This document shows positions 1 through 9,940 of a stretch of 64,000 nt of DNA, one piece after another. Every line of letters starts with the position of its first letter. Positions within the stretch are counted from its first letter, which is position 1. The notes under the pieces were generated by a model. That model ran no database searches, was not told the origin of the DNA, and was given only the letters and a program-made list of their open reading frames with translations. The position numbers and the translations under genes were made by a program. The stretch is from Ligustrum vulgare (lineage: Eukaryota > Streptophyta > Magnoliopsida > Lamiales > Oleaceae), in NCBI GenBank assembly GCA_963555705.1, contig OY743174.1, positions 26,353,608 through 26,417,607 of the forward strand, written 5' to 3'.

Positions 1-160
1 CACAAGTTTTATGAATTGTTTTATATTTAAATTAATCAAATTTCCGCTGAAGTTTTCAAATGATGAATGTGATGCTTTAAATTAAATTTATTTTCCGCAA
101 TAAAGTCAGTTTTAAAGGACGAAGTGGCATCCCGGGCTCCGCGGAATTCGGGGCGTTACA
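1..160 (+). mobile_element. 3' end of a Gypsy-type LTR (truncated by window edge)
   Basis: The stretch ends in a GC-rich block closing with gggcgttaca at 151-160. This is the usual terminus of plant Ty3/Gypsy LTRs, which start TGTAAC and end GTTACA. Upstream it is AT-rich without coding potential. The 5' end lies outside the window, so element and family cannot be settled. A matching start would read TGTAACGCCCC. Confidence 0.45.
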
Positions 161-528
161 TCTCGCCTCTCTGTGCCTCTCGCCTCTCACACATAAGCCA
201 CCATCCCCGCCTCTCCTTCACATCTGCACCACGACGCCAGCAGCTCCACCACCTCCTGCCCCTGGTAAAGACCCCATTTTCCCTTCTTGCACAGCTACCG
301 CTACCGCACACAACTCACACACACAATGATACACACACCTGAACACGCACTCATGTAAATATGGAATTTTATGTATATGTGATGTTTATTTGTATAAATT
401 TGTATATTTTCATATTCAAATTTGTCTAAATTTCGAATTTTAATTATTAGTTGGAGCTTTGGTTAATGATTATATGTATGTGTATGTTTCTGTGTATGTA
501 TATATTGATGTATATGTATATTAACCTC

Positions 529-548
529 GTGTGTGTGTGTGTGTGTGT
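529..548. repeat. (GT)n microsatellite
   Basis: Ten GT units. The surrounding 161-665 is AT-rich with TATG/TGTA-rich stretches; I see no gene in it. The open frame at 124-342 is low-complexity (His/Pro/Thr-rich) and not credible. Confidence 0.9.
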
Positions 549-665
549 ATATTTCAGATTTTTTTAAGTTATATGGGTAGATGTCAGATTTCAAAATTTG
601 TGAATTTGTTAGTTTAATTGAAATGTTTAGTTGTATTTAGAGTTAGAAGTGGTAGTAACAAGGTA

Positions 666-678
666 GACTCTGATACCA
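666..678 (-). promoter_or_regulatory. Primer-binding site (initiator tRNA-Met type)
   Basis: Read on the minus strand this is TGGTATCAGAGTC, matching the 3' end of plant initiator tRNA-Met, the usual primer of Copia and many Gypsy elements. It lies one base from the end of the minus-strand LTR at 680-1156, which fixes that LTR as a 5' LTR. The internal region would run leftwards but shows no retroelement coding. Confidence 0.7.
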
Positions 679-679
679 C

Positions 680-1156
680 TGTAAGATATTGGGTTATACA
701 TGCAAAACGGAAATTAAACAAACTTAAAATCATAGCCCGGGTCAACCTTGCACTTAAATAGAATCTGTGATAAAGATAATACATTTGATGAATGTGGTGA
801 ATCGTGAATTTGAAATCTGAAATAGGAGGTACATCTTGTTACCACCAGTTGTTCAATTGTCCAGCCTCTAATAAAAATCCACACGACGAGTTGAATCTTA
901 AACTCCATCAATCTCTAACTATTGGAATGAATTTTTAAGAATATTTATTTATCTCTTTGTGTAACCAAGAGAAAAACAAAACACAAGAATTCTAGTAAAA
1001 ATTCGACTCTATATTTTCTCTACAATAGTGCACTTATTTATATGTGCACCTAAAAATACTAACCCTAGTCACAATAGGGCTATTAACTTAATCATATTAA
1101 TTAATCTAATTGTAAAGTTTGGCCCAAATAATTGGGCTCGTACATTAATTCTAACA
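680..1156 (-). mobile_element. 5' LTR of a minus-strand LTR retrotransposon (remnant)
   Basis: On the minus strand the 477-bp unit begins TGTTAGAATTAATG at 1156 and ends TATCTTACA at 680, giving the short inverted ends TGTTAGA/TCTTACA. A tRNA-Met primer-binding site follows directly (666-678). No partner LTR or gag/pol is visible to the left, so the element is broken. The size and ends would suit a Copia element, but the family is inferred only. Confidence 0.65.
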
Positions 1157-2077
1157 AATAGTCCATTATATTCATTTGAAGAAAGTTATATGCAACAATG
1201 GGGGTACAATTGCGTAGTTTTTGATAAGTATATACAACTATCATACATAATTCGACAAACAAGGGAAGAACAGGCAAATCCTGATTAGCTTTAAATACGC
1301 TGGGTGATGGAACATCTACCATTGACGATTGACATATGTTCAAAACTCAGGGTTATTCGGCTTTAACTATTTAAGATGTGAATAATTTTAAATTTGTTCG
1401 TCATTTGTTTCCTACAAAAAACTCAGTTGTTGTATATAATAGAGAAATGTTGATTGCACTTGAAATATCAATTGCCTGAATAATATCCATAAATAATTTT
1501 GAAGGGGCCATGAAAGCTGAGCCAACTCAAGCAAAATGTTTTGAAAAAAGTACTTTTCATATTTGTTGGATCTCATGTTATGCTTCATGCTAATCTTGCC
1601 ACACATAAAAAGACTTGTTAATGGAGCTATGTGTACTATTATGGACAGTGTTTATGCATTATGCCACCATCTGATTTACCTCTTACTTCATGATAACTGC
1701 AACTTGATACCTATTCCATCAATAACATCAAATTAGAAAACTTAAAATTCTTGGTTAATCTATGTAAAAATGGGTTAGAGAAAAATCAATGAGGGCATCA
1801 CATATTCTGAGTAATTGAAGCAACTTTAAAGCACAAAAATGACATTAAACTAGCAAATGAGGGCATGTGATCAAGCATCATGGATCCCCGTGCAAGGCCT
1901 ATTGAAAGGATCCCGATGGTCACAACATCTACACTACCACCAAGGAAGTCGTTACTATCTAGTGAGTCCAAATTAAACAAATGCCCATCAATTAGGGATG
2001 TATAGATTACTATATGTGGGGCACACCAAAATGAAAAAGTTATTTCGCCAAGTTGTAGAATTAAGATGGCCCAAATT
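1157..2077. other. Unassigned region; possible minus-strand exon remnants
   Basis: No retroelement signature. Short minus-strand open stretches at 1101-1343, 1412-1606 and 1798-2097 have more varied amino-acid composition than the surrounding AT-rich DNA and could be decayed host exons. I do not recognise the protein and cannot chain them with convincing splice sites. Confidence 0.25.
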
Positions 2078-2173
2078 TGTAACAATCTGGGTCTCACTTA
2101 ACGGGTTGTCCTAACCGTTAGATCGATGACATACTATCCCACTGTACCAACATGGTTTTTTCAGCATGCTTTG
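2078..2173 (+). mobile_element. TRIM solo LTR, left part (Cassandra-like)
   Basis: Starts TGTAACAATCTGGG at 2078 and is homologous to the start of the related copy at 11215. It is interrupted after ctttg (2169-2173) by the minus-strand retrotransposon 2174-6398 and resumes at 6404. The host duplication aaatt lies immediately before (2073-2077) and is found again at 6635-6639, so both halves are one former insertion. Confidence 0.75.
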
Positions 2174-3061
2174 TGATGAGATCCCAGTCGGGGAATGTCG
2201 TCGAAAACGTGGAATAACGAAATTTAAATCCTAGGAAAGATCTAAATCAGATCTGACACGAAAAATAACAAGAACACGAATAAATAAATGGGAATTAAAA
2301 GATAGATTCGACGGTAAAACATTGACCCAACAATCACGACGCAATTAATGACGATGCGGATTGAAGAACCAAGATTGATGAACGCCACAAGGGTTGTCAA
2401 TTCCTTGATAAGTTCGTTGGGTGAACCCCACAAAGAACGGATCTTTGATAAGTTCGAAACAAAAGGGAAAAACTCAACCTTTAACAAGAGAATCCTCTCT
2501 CAATTTAATTCATAAACTCAAACTTGTTTTTTTTGCAATGAATGGAAAGGAATATAAATAAACAAAATAACCTAGCCTCTAATTTACTCAAAATAGAATT
2601 CTAATTAAGCTAAAATTCCAAATTATGCAAATAGCTTAAAATAAAAAAAGGAAACAAAATAATTGGAAAATTTCTGAAAAATCTGGCGCTGCGTATTTAC
2701 GGCCGTGACGAACCCTTTTACGGCCGGCCTTTCTGATCAAAAACTAATTTATTATTTACGGTCGTGACGAATTTCTTACGGCCATGAAATTCCCCTTTTT
2801 TGAATGTTACGGCCGTAACTTCCAAGCTTACGGCCGTAAGCCTCGTGTTGTTGAAATTCTCCTTTTTTATTCGCTAATTGATTACGGCCGTGATAACATG
2901 ATTTACGGCCGTGAATATATGGGTTACGGCCGTGAAGGTCCTCTTTTACGGCCGTAATGGAGTTTCTGCCCAAATTACTTCGTTTTCTTGATTCTGCTCG
3001 ATCCGTCCCTCTTCTCGGCTCGACCCCAACACAGAACTTGCTCCGTTTTGCACATAGATCA
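2174..3061 (-). repeat. 3' LTR of the gag-only element
   Basis: 888 bp, nearly collinear with the 5' LTR at 5506-6398; differences are scattered substitutions and small indels, including a longer T-run and deleted bases in the right copy. It contains the palindrome array at 2697-2960 and a doubled module around cgccacaagg/ttgataagttcg (about 2377-2465). Confidence 0.9.
2697..2960. repeat. TACGGCCGTA palindrome array in the 3' LTR
   Basis: About ten copies of TTACGGCCGT(A/G)A, perfect or with one change, lie irregularly spaced over 264 bp (near 2697, 2715, 2756, 2776, 2807, 2829, 2880, 2900, 2923, 2945). Several are perfect 10-12 bp palindromes. The same set is in the other LTR at about 6037-6297. 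Spacing is not periodic, so it is not a simple tandem repeat; it looks like a clustered binding-site array or a hairpin-forming region. Confidence 0.85.
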
Positions 3062-3240
3062 CTGTCATATTGCCGATGGAATGACTTCGCCCTTCGATGC
3101 CTGGTCCGGATCACATCATACTCCCTCTCTTGAAAAGGATTCGACACCGAATCCATTTTTGGTTGGCTTTTTAGACTCCTCCTGTTTTTCTGAGCTCGAT
3201 GATCATGTTTAAGCTTTGTAAGATCCTTTAGACTTTTGGC

Positions 3241-5217
3241 CTACTCATTTTGGCCAATGAATTTCTTTCCCGCTTTAAGTTCATGGCTTGATTTATGTCC
3301 CTGCAAAACAGATTTAATAGAACTGGGGAGGGATGTGTTAGCAAATGCAAATAAACTCATTTTTGTGGTGGACTCTCTTTTCTTTTTCTTTTCACTCTCA
3401 AGCTCACCTTTTTCTAAGGTCGTGACCTCAACTCTCTTATTTTCAATTTTCACACCCTCTCCTTTTTCGGAGGTCGTGGCCTCAACGCTCTTATTTTTCC
3501 CCTCAAACTCGCTTTTTATTTTCAATTGGTCCTCCTGGACCTCTTTAGGTGATAGCAGAGCAAGAGTGGTCATTTTTCCACCCTTCACGAAAGAATATCG
3601 ATTTTTAAACCCGTCGTGCACTACCCTCCTATCATGTTGCCAAGGTCTCCCCAACAAAATATGGCCAACATGCATAGGTACCACGTCACAAACCACCTCA
3701 TCCTTATAACCCCAGATTGTAAAATTGACCCTAGCCTGTTTATTTACCTCAATTTCTCCCGACTCGGTCAGCCATTGCAATTTATAAGGGTTCGGATGTT
3801 TTATCAAGCTCAAACTCAATTTCTCAACCAACATGGTACTAACCACATTAGTACAACTCCCCTCGTCAATCACCATACCACAAACCTTTTTACCCACTAA
3901 GCACCTAGTATGGAAGGGATTGTCCCTTTGCTCACCAATTTCATCCACCCTGACCCTAGCACTAAGGACACGCCGATTAACAAGTGAATCTTTAACAGCA
4001 TAGGTCAGCCCTTCCTCATCACTACTACTACTAGCCCCAACATCCACTAACTTAGGCATTCCCTTAAATTCATCCTGGGAACTAATTTCACCATTATCAC
4101 GTAAGATCATTAGCTTCCTATTTGGACACTGGGATGCTATATGACCCGTACCCAAGCACTTAAAACATTTAATATTTCTATCCCGAGTAGTTTGAGAATC
4201 AGAAATATTTTTACCTTTCGTTGTAGGCTCCTCCTTCCCTTTCGGGTTATGTTCAACGTTGGATTCCTGCTTCGGTTGTGATGTAGGATAAGATGGTAAG
4301 TGTCTTGCTGCCCCCTTTCGCCTTAGCTGTCTTTCCACCTTCATGGCCATATGTATCATATCCTCTAGCTCCACATAATGTTGCAGCTCAATGACATTAG
4401 CAATGTCTCTATTCAGCCCACTCAGAAACCTAGCCATCGTTGCTTCCCGATCCTCTACCACGTTAGCCCGAATCATCGCCACCTCCATATCCTTGTGATA
4501 ATCCTCTACACTCCTCGATCTCTGAGTCAAACCCTGCAGCCTCTGGTAAATATCCCTATAATAATGAGTTGGCACAAACCGCTTCCTCATTATGGTTTTT
4601 AATTCACCCCAAGTCTCCACCGGCTCCTCAAGGTTCCTCCTCCTACCCGTAACTAGTTAATCCCACCAAATATTTGCGTAGTCGGTGAATTCAATCACGG
4701 CTAATTTCACCTTCTTCTTTTCTGAATAATTATTACAATCAAAAATCCGTTCAACATTTGTCTCCCAATCCAAGTACGCTTCCGGATCACTCCTACCCTG
4801 GAACGACGGTATTCTCACTTTAATTTTTCCAAGGTCATCATCAACATCATCTCTACCCCCACGATGCCTCCTAGCATCACGACGCTCCCTATCATGCCTC
4901 CTCTCATACCTATCTCCTCTATCCCTCCTTCGCATACTTCCCAAAGATATACTTCCATTTTCACTTCCCATGCCCTCATCATTCATACTAACCTCACGCC
5001 TATTACCTCCCCTAACCCGAGGACCATCATGAGATTGATCACGAGGTCTTTGTTCACGTTCTGCACCTCGATTCTCCATCTGTGCCATAAACATCTCAAA
5101 TTGTGCCCTCATTGCTGCAATATCATTGTTACCCTATTCATTCCTTCTATTTACATCCCCGAGCTGTTTTCTGTCTCCAATAGAAGATGAAGATGTGGAA
5201 ACCTCTCTATCAGACAT
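3241..5217 (-). pseudogene. gag-protease of the gag-only element (two in-frame stops)
   Basis: Reading starts at ATG 5217 (MSDREVS) and stays in one frame to 3241. It is interrupted by TAG at 5134-5136 and TAA at 4657-4659, the latter directly after IWWD. Order: an Arg/Asp-rich N-terminus; a retrotransposon gag domain (IRIPSFQGRSDPEAYLDW in the first part, then the RFVPTHYYRDIYQRLQGL segment); a zinc knuckle CFKCLGTGHIASQC; and a retropepsin-like domain with VIDEGSCTNVVS, where the usual D-T/S-G is D-E-G. The C-terminus is Lys/Glu-rich. The frame is otherwise open over about 650 codons, so decay is recent or the element was mobilised in trans. Confidence 0.85.
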
Positions 5218-5485
5218 TTTTAAGACACGAACAAGGAAATTCGGAATATTTGGGGAATATTTGGGAATTTTCAGATTTTTTTTTTTAATCTGCCAAAGAA
5301 TTGGACTACGAGTATGGCATAAAAAACGGAACTGGATTTGGACGAAAAAACGAACAAGAAAAACACTTTTGAATTTTTGGGACTGACTCTTATGGATCAA
5401 ACTGAAGAAAATTATGACTGACACAAAGAACGCGAAGAACACAAAAAAATCAAGAAAATTCAAGAAACGCAAGAATCTGAAATAG

Positions 5486-5503
5486 ATCCAAGCTCTGATA
5501 CCA
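5486..5503 (-). promoter_or_regulatory. Primer-binding site of the gag-only element
   Basis: The minus strand reads TGGTATCAGAGC followed by TTGGAT, a 12-base match to the initiator tRNA-Met 3' end, two bases inside the 5' LTR. It fixes element orientation. Confidence 0.85.
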
Positions 5504-5505
5504 GA

Positions 5506-6398
5506 TGATGAGATCCCAGTCGGGGAATCTCGTCGAAAACGCGGAATAACGAAATTTAAATCCTATGAAAGATCTAAATCAGATCTGACACAAAAAATAA
5601 CAAGAACACGAATAAATAAACGGGAATTAAAAGATAGATTCGACGGTAAAACCTTGACCCAACAATCACGACGCAATTAATGACGATGGGGATTGAAGAA
5701 CCAAGATTGGTGAACGCCACAAGGATTGTCAATTCCTTGATAAGTTCGTTGGGTGAACGTCACAAAGAATGGATCTTTGATAAGTTCGAAACAAAAGGGA
5801 AAAACTCAACCTTTAACAAGAGAATCCTCTCTCAATTTAATTCATAAACTCAAACTTGTTTTTTTTTTTTTTTTACAATGAATGGAAATGAATATAAATA
5901 AGCAAAATAACCTAGCCTCTAATTTACTCAAAATAGAATTTTAATTAAGCTAAAATTCCAAATTATGCAAATAACTTAAAATAAAAAAAGGAAACAAAAT
6001 AATTGGAAAATTTCCTGAAAATCTGGCGCTGCTTATTTACGGCCGTGACGAACGGCCGTAAAGGCCTTTCTGATCAAAAACTGATTTATTATTTACGGCG
6101 GTGACGAATTTCTTACGGCCGTGAAATTCCCCTTTTTTGAATGTTACGGCCGTAACTTCCAAGCTTACGGCCGTAAGCCTCGTTCTGTTGAAATTCTCAT
6201 TTTTTCTTCGCTAATTGATTACGGTCGTGATAACATGATTTACGGCCGTGAATATATGGGTTACGACCGTGAAGGTCCTCTTTTACGGCCATAATGGAGT
6301 TTCTGCCCAAATTACTTCGTTTTCTTGATTCGGCTCGATCCGTCCCTCTTCTCGGCTCGACCCCAACACGGAACTTGCTCCGTTTTGCACGTAGATTA
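5506..6398 (-). repeat. 5' LTR of the gag-only element (second palindrome array)
   Basis: 893 bp. It holds the second TACGGCCGTA array at about 6037-6297; some copies have decayed (for example ttacggcggtgac, ttacgaccgtga). It is followed by the target duplication ctttg at 6399-6403. Confidence 0.9.
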
Positions 6399-6634
6399 CT
6401 TTGTTCTCATTTGCACGCTCCCTAAGAAAATTTCCCAAGGGTCACCCATCATTGAATTGCTCCAGGTCAAGCATGGTTAACTGTGGAGTTTCTAACAAGG
6501 TGCAATTCTATGATGGGAGACTCCATGGAAAATTTTCTCAGGTAGCATGCGAGTGAGGATAAAACATGCTAACAAGACCCATTTTGATACAATGGGGAAA
6601 GTCGTCGATCTATAAGGCAACCCGGAGCGTTACA
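6399..6634 (+). mobile_element. TRIM solo LTR, right part (Cassandra-like, with 5S-rRNA-like core)
   Basis: Continues the LTR begun at 2078 and ends GGAGCGTTACA at 6634, followed by the second TSD copy aaatt (6635-6639). The ungapped LTR would be about 327 bp. Around 6436-6495 it resembles the complement of plant 5S rRNA (gtcacccatc, then caagcatggttaactg and gagtt), the hallmark of Cassandra TRIM LTRs. Parts of the left and right arms are inverted repeats of each other. The 5-bp TSD with TG...CA ends and no internal domain argues for a solo LTR. Confidence 0.7.
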
Positions 6635-6639
6635 AAATT

Positions 6640-7619
6640 GCACAAGTATCATATGATTGAATAGAAAGGACAGAGATGAGGAGTGTACTATTTAGAAATG
6701 ATATTGAAGATGAGCTTGAGGGAAAGATCATTGTAGCTGGAGAGGGTGAGGCATTGCACGGACTTGGTTAGAGTAGGAAGATGGGGAAACACTCTATTCT
6801 TGAAATAGTGGTAGAAGAATTGGAGAGGGGATGCATACAGGACTCAATGAATAGAAGAAGATTGTATTTATTACGGTAATTATTATTTTTTAATTAATTT
6901 AAGATATTCTTCAAATTCCTTAATTTTTGTGTAGTTAGTGTAATTTCTCCAAATCACAAGGACCTGAATGAGTCAACTTACGGAATACCCCAATTGCCAT
7001 TTGATTCCATGTTCAAATTCGTGTAAATTAATGTCGTATTTAAATATGTATACATAATGTTAAGATTATAAAACTATTTTGTTTTATGAGAAATTACATT
7101 TTTTCAATGATGTGAAAAACTAAGAGTTGTATGGGTAAATTTTCTATATATTTTTTATTGTTTTTATGTTTGTAAATTATTGTGCTCTTAGAATTCGTAT
7201 TCATCGACTAAATTATTCATAATATTTTTTGAATACAAATAATGGTTTGATTTAAGTGTCATAGTATGATTTAAATTATATATTTAATCCTGTATGAGCT
7301 TAATTTTTTTTTTAGGTAATTAGTATTATGGTAAATATCTAATATGATATTATTGTTCTTTGTATGTCTTTATTATAATTGCAATGATATATTTTTTTTA
7401 ATTATTAGTGCTAATATTGAATGAATTAAGTCAAGATTTATAGTTATCAGTATTAAAATTATTATTTAATTATTTATATTTATTCATTTGTTTTTCTTAA
7501 TTTTATAAGTTCTATTTATAGCTATCAATATTAAAATTATGTTTTACTTATTAATAATTAAATCATTTGTTATCCTTAACAAATTAATAATTAAATCATT
7601 TGTTATAAGTCATATAATT
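6640..7619. other. AT-rich spacer, no gene seen
   Basis: A short stretch at 6661-6850 has coding-like composition on the plus strand (frame with GEALHGLG) but hits stops within about 35 codons. The rest is very AT-rich without repeats I can name. Confidence 0.5.
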
Positions 7620-7636
7620 TGGGACAGGTAATATTC

Positions 7637-8130
7637 ATCAGAATTTCTGACGATCTATCTTGAAGAAGATTTGGAGTTCCAATTAAATGTTTGATAATTG
7701 CGTAAACAAGGGTATGAAAACAATCAATGACGACATTTTCATTAATAATTTTGCTTGCTTTAAAGTACTTATTTTCTTTCATTTTCTGAAAGATAGTTTT
7801 CCCACCAACCTTTTAATTGGCCTATAAAGCCAATAACAATGTTGGTACAAGCATTGGATTTGTCAAGATTTCTGCACTTGTATGCAGAAAAACATACTGA
7901 CATTTTTTTAATAGTTTAAATAATTTGAGATTAAGTCATTCAATCAATATTCCACTTGACAACTTCATCACCTGAATAGGTATCCAATATTTTCCTTTTA
8001 AAAGAACATTCTTCTAAAAGTAAATCAGGATGAGAAAGTCGAGGACAAAACGTTGGAAGTTTTGAGGAATTAAATTTTTTTAATCAATTTATTTGAAAAT
8101 GTTCTTCTTCAATAAATTGCCTTTCAAGTT
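7637..8130 (-). pseudogene. Duplicated coat-protein segment (fragment A, copy 2)
   Basis: This 0.5-kb stretch is homologous to about 8240-8720, sharing the same amino-acid landmarks on the minus strand (KKMSVCF-AYKC, then IGQLKGWWENYLS). It contains several in-frame stops, so it is more decayed than the other copy. The two copies are separated by the microsatellite at 8135-8232. It could be a tandem duplication or two viral copies integrated side by side. Confidence 0.75.
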
Positions 8131-8134
<4 letters not shown>

Positions 8135-8173
<39 letters not shown>

Positions 8174-8232
8174 CACACACACACATATATATGTATCTAT
8201 ATATACATATATACATATATACACATATGTAC
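8135..8232. repeat. Compound (AT)n/(AC)n microsatellite
   Basis: A run of AT units, then AC units, then degenerate ATATAC/ATGTAT units, placed exactly between the two coat-segment copies. Confidence 0.9.
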
Positions 8233-9000
8233 ATATATAATTTCTGATGACCTATCTTGAAGGAGAGTTGGAGTTCCAACAAAATATTTGATAATGGTGA
8301 AAATGAGGGTCATAAAGCAATCATGAACAACTTCTTCACAATTGATTTTTGTAGCATTAAGGACTTCATTTCTTTCATCATTTGAAAGATAATTAGCCCA
8401 CCAGCCTTTAAGTTGACCTGTAAATCCTATAATCAAGTTATTACATGCACTTACTTCATCAATCTGCTTGCATTTGTAAGCATGAAAACAAACAGACATC
8501 TTTTTAATTGTTTGAATTATTTGAAATTCAGTCATCCCATCAAAATTCCATTCAACAATTTCTTCACCAGGATAAGTATCAAAAAAATTTCTTTTAAAAG
8601 AAGTTTCTTCGAAAAGTAAATCTGGTTGAGAAGGCCGATGATAGAATGTGGGAAGTTTTGACGAATTAAAGTTTTTTAATTTGTTAACTTGAAGAGGTTC
8701 TTCTTCAAGAAAGTGATTTTCAAGATCAAAAATATCAGTTGTGTTGATATTGTTTGATGCGCTTAATTTTGAAAATTGTTTTGTAAGTTCTTTAAGAACT
8801 TCAGATTCAGAAGTCAAAGAACTTCTCCCTAATTTAGGAGAAAGATTTAACTCAATTAGTTGAAAGAGTAAAAGTTTTTTACCTTCAGATTTTGAGGAAG
8901 AAGATTGGTCCCTAAATGACGTAAAGACATTAATAGGGGTTTCGGAAGAGGAGGTTTCAGTTCCTGAATTTACTTCAAATCTAGTTAACTGAGAACACAT
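8197..9000 (-). pseudogene. Coat-protein-like region of endogenous caulimovirid A
   Basis: An open frame of 267 codons; the last ~20 codons run into the microsatellite. The core around residues 155-215 has MTEFQIIQTIKKMSVCF and IIGFTGQLKGWWANYLS, the conserved capsid-core motif pair seen in petuvirus-like endogenous elements (GFTGQLKGWW). No zinc knuckle follows because the region is cut by the microsatellite. The N-terminal third is Ser/Glu-rich. A truncated remnant, not a working gene. Confidence 0.65.
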
Positions 9001-9940
9001 GGAATGAAGAACAATATTTGTAAAATTGTTCTGAGACTGAATATTTCTAATATCAACTGTTCTTGCCGAGGCATTATTAGTTCTATCCTCATAAATTTGT
9101 TTGAAAGGAGATACAGTAACTTCTGCAGATTCATGAGGAAAAATGATTTCTTCAAGAGGAGTCAGATTTGAAAATTTATTTTGAAGAAGTTTTTCGTGTT
9201 TTTTCGTTTGAATTTGTAGCTTGAATTGATTTGGATTTGGATTTGGATTTTAATTTCTGTTTACCAAAAACTTTGAAATTAATCCATTAGAAAAAACTTA
9301 AATCTTTAGTTTGAGTGAAGAACTCATCCCAAAAAGATTCAATTTCTTCTTTTGAGAATATTTTCTAAAATTTTTTCGAAAATTTTTAACATCAGGAGTT
9401 TGATCATTTTTGAATTCTTTTCTTTTCTTTTATCGATGCTAGAAGAAATAACATTGAATTGAGAAGATAAGCTTCTTTTATAAAGAGATTTCTTTCTCTA
9501 AAGAGGAATATCTTCTAAAGGAGGTAGCATATCATGTTGTTGGAGAACCTTGTTCAGATTCTTTAGAATATTGAGGTTTTGGAATGATAGGTTTAAAATT
9601 AACATCTTTAAGCCTATCAGAAGAGGTTGAAAATCTACCAGATTGAAAAGGAAAATTCTGGAAAGATCTAGTTGAAGCAGATCTTGAGAAAGTTGAAGAA
9701 GTTGATGATTCTCCAAAAATCATCTTAACGCTTCCATCAAGAAATGATAAAATTTGATTTGGAGTATCATTGACTAGAGTTTGAATAGGTTTGTTATTCC
9801 TTAAAATATCCCATTCTAGGCTTCTTGTTTGAAGATTCCAAGGTATTCTTTTTGGAATAATGGTATTTATATGGAGATCATTTACTTCTAAAAGAAGTGA
9901 TTCATTTCTTGGATACGAGCGTAGTGCTCGAATATTGAGA
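9001..9940 (-). pseudogene. Linker between movement and coat domains (fragment A)
   Basis: Minus-strand open pieces at 9532-9999 and 9498-9716 encode a Ser/Thr/Phe-rich stretch after a segment with IPWNLQTRSLEWDI, typical of the tail of the movement-protein region in petuvirus-like polyproteins. The frame is lost between about 9500 and 9000 by stops and shifts. Confidence 0.5.

Larger units (their letters stand above)
2174..6398 (-). mobile_element. Gag-protease-only LTR retrotransposon (TR-GAG type, Gypsy-derived)
   Basis: A complete element by structure: 3' LTR 2174-3061, 5' LTR 5506-6398, primer-binding site 5486-5503 and a 5-bp target duplication ctttg at 2169-2173 and 6399-6403. LTR ends on the minus strand are TGATCTATGTGC (mutated to TAATCT in the right copy) and GGGATCTCATCA. 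The 2.4-kb interior codes only for gag with a zinc knuckle and a protease-like domain. No RT, RNase H or integrase is present, so it must have relied on a helper. It sits inside an older TRIM LTR. Confidence 0.9.

Noticed and set aside
666..678. tRNA gene fragment
   Set aside because: The tRNA-like bases here and at 5486-5503 and 40546-40561 are short primer-binding sites next to LTRs, not tRNA genes; no cloverleaf.
2697..2960. Palindrome array as a CRISPR array
   Set aside because: Spacing is irregular, repeats are 10-12 bp palindromes inside retrotransposon LTRs of a plant genome, and the same array sits in both LTRs.
2776..3156. 126-codon minus-strand frame with repeated YGRN/HGRN
   Set aside because: Translation of the palindrome array within the LTR; no start context or homologous frame requirement.
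3236..3709. 157-codon plus-strand frame
   Set aside because: Antisense shadow of the gag-protease reading frame.
6436..6495. A 5S rRNA gene
   Set aside because: Only a partial, diverged, complement-oriented resemblance within a TRIM LTR with TSD; no full 120-nt gene.
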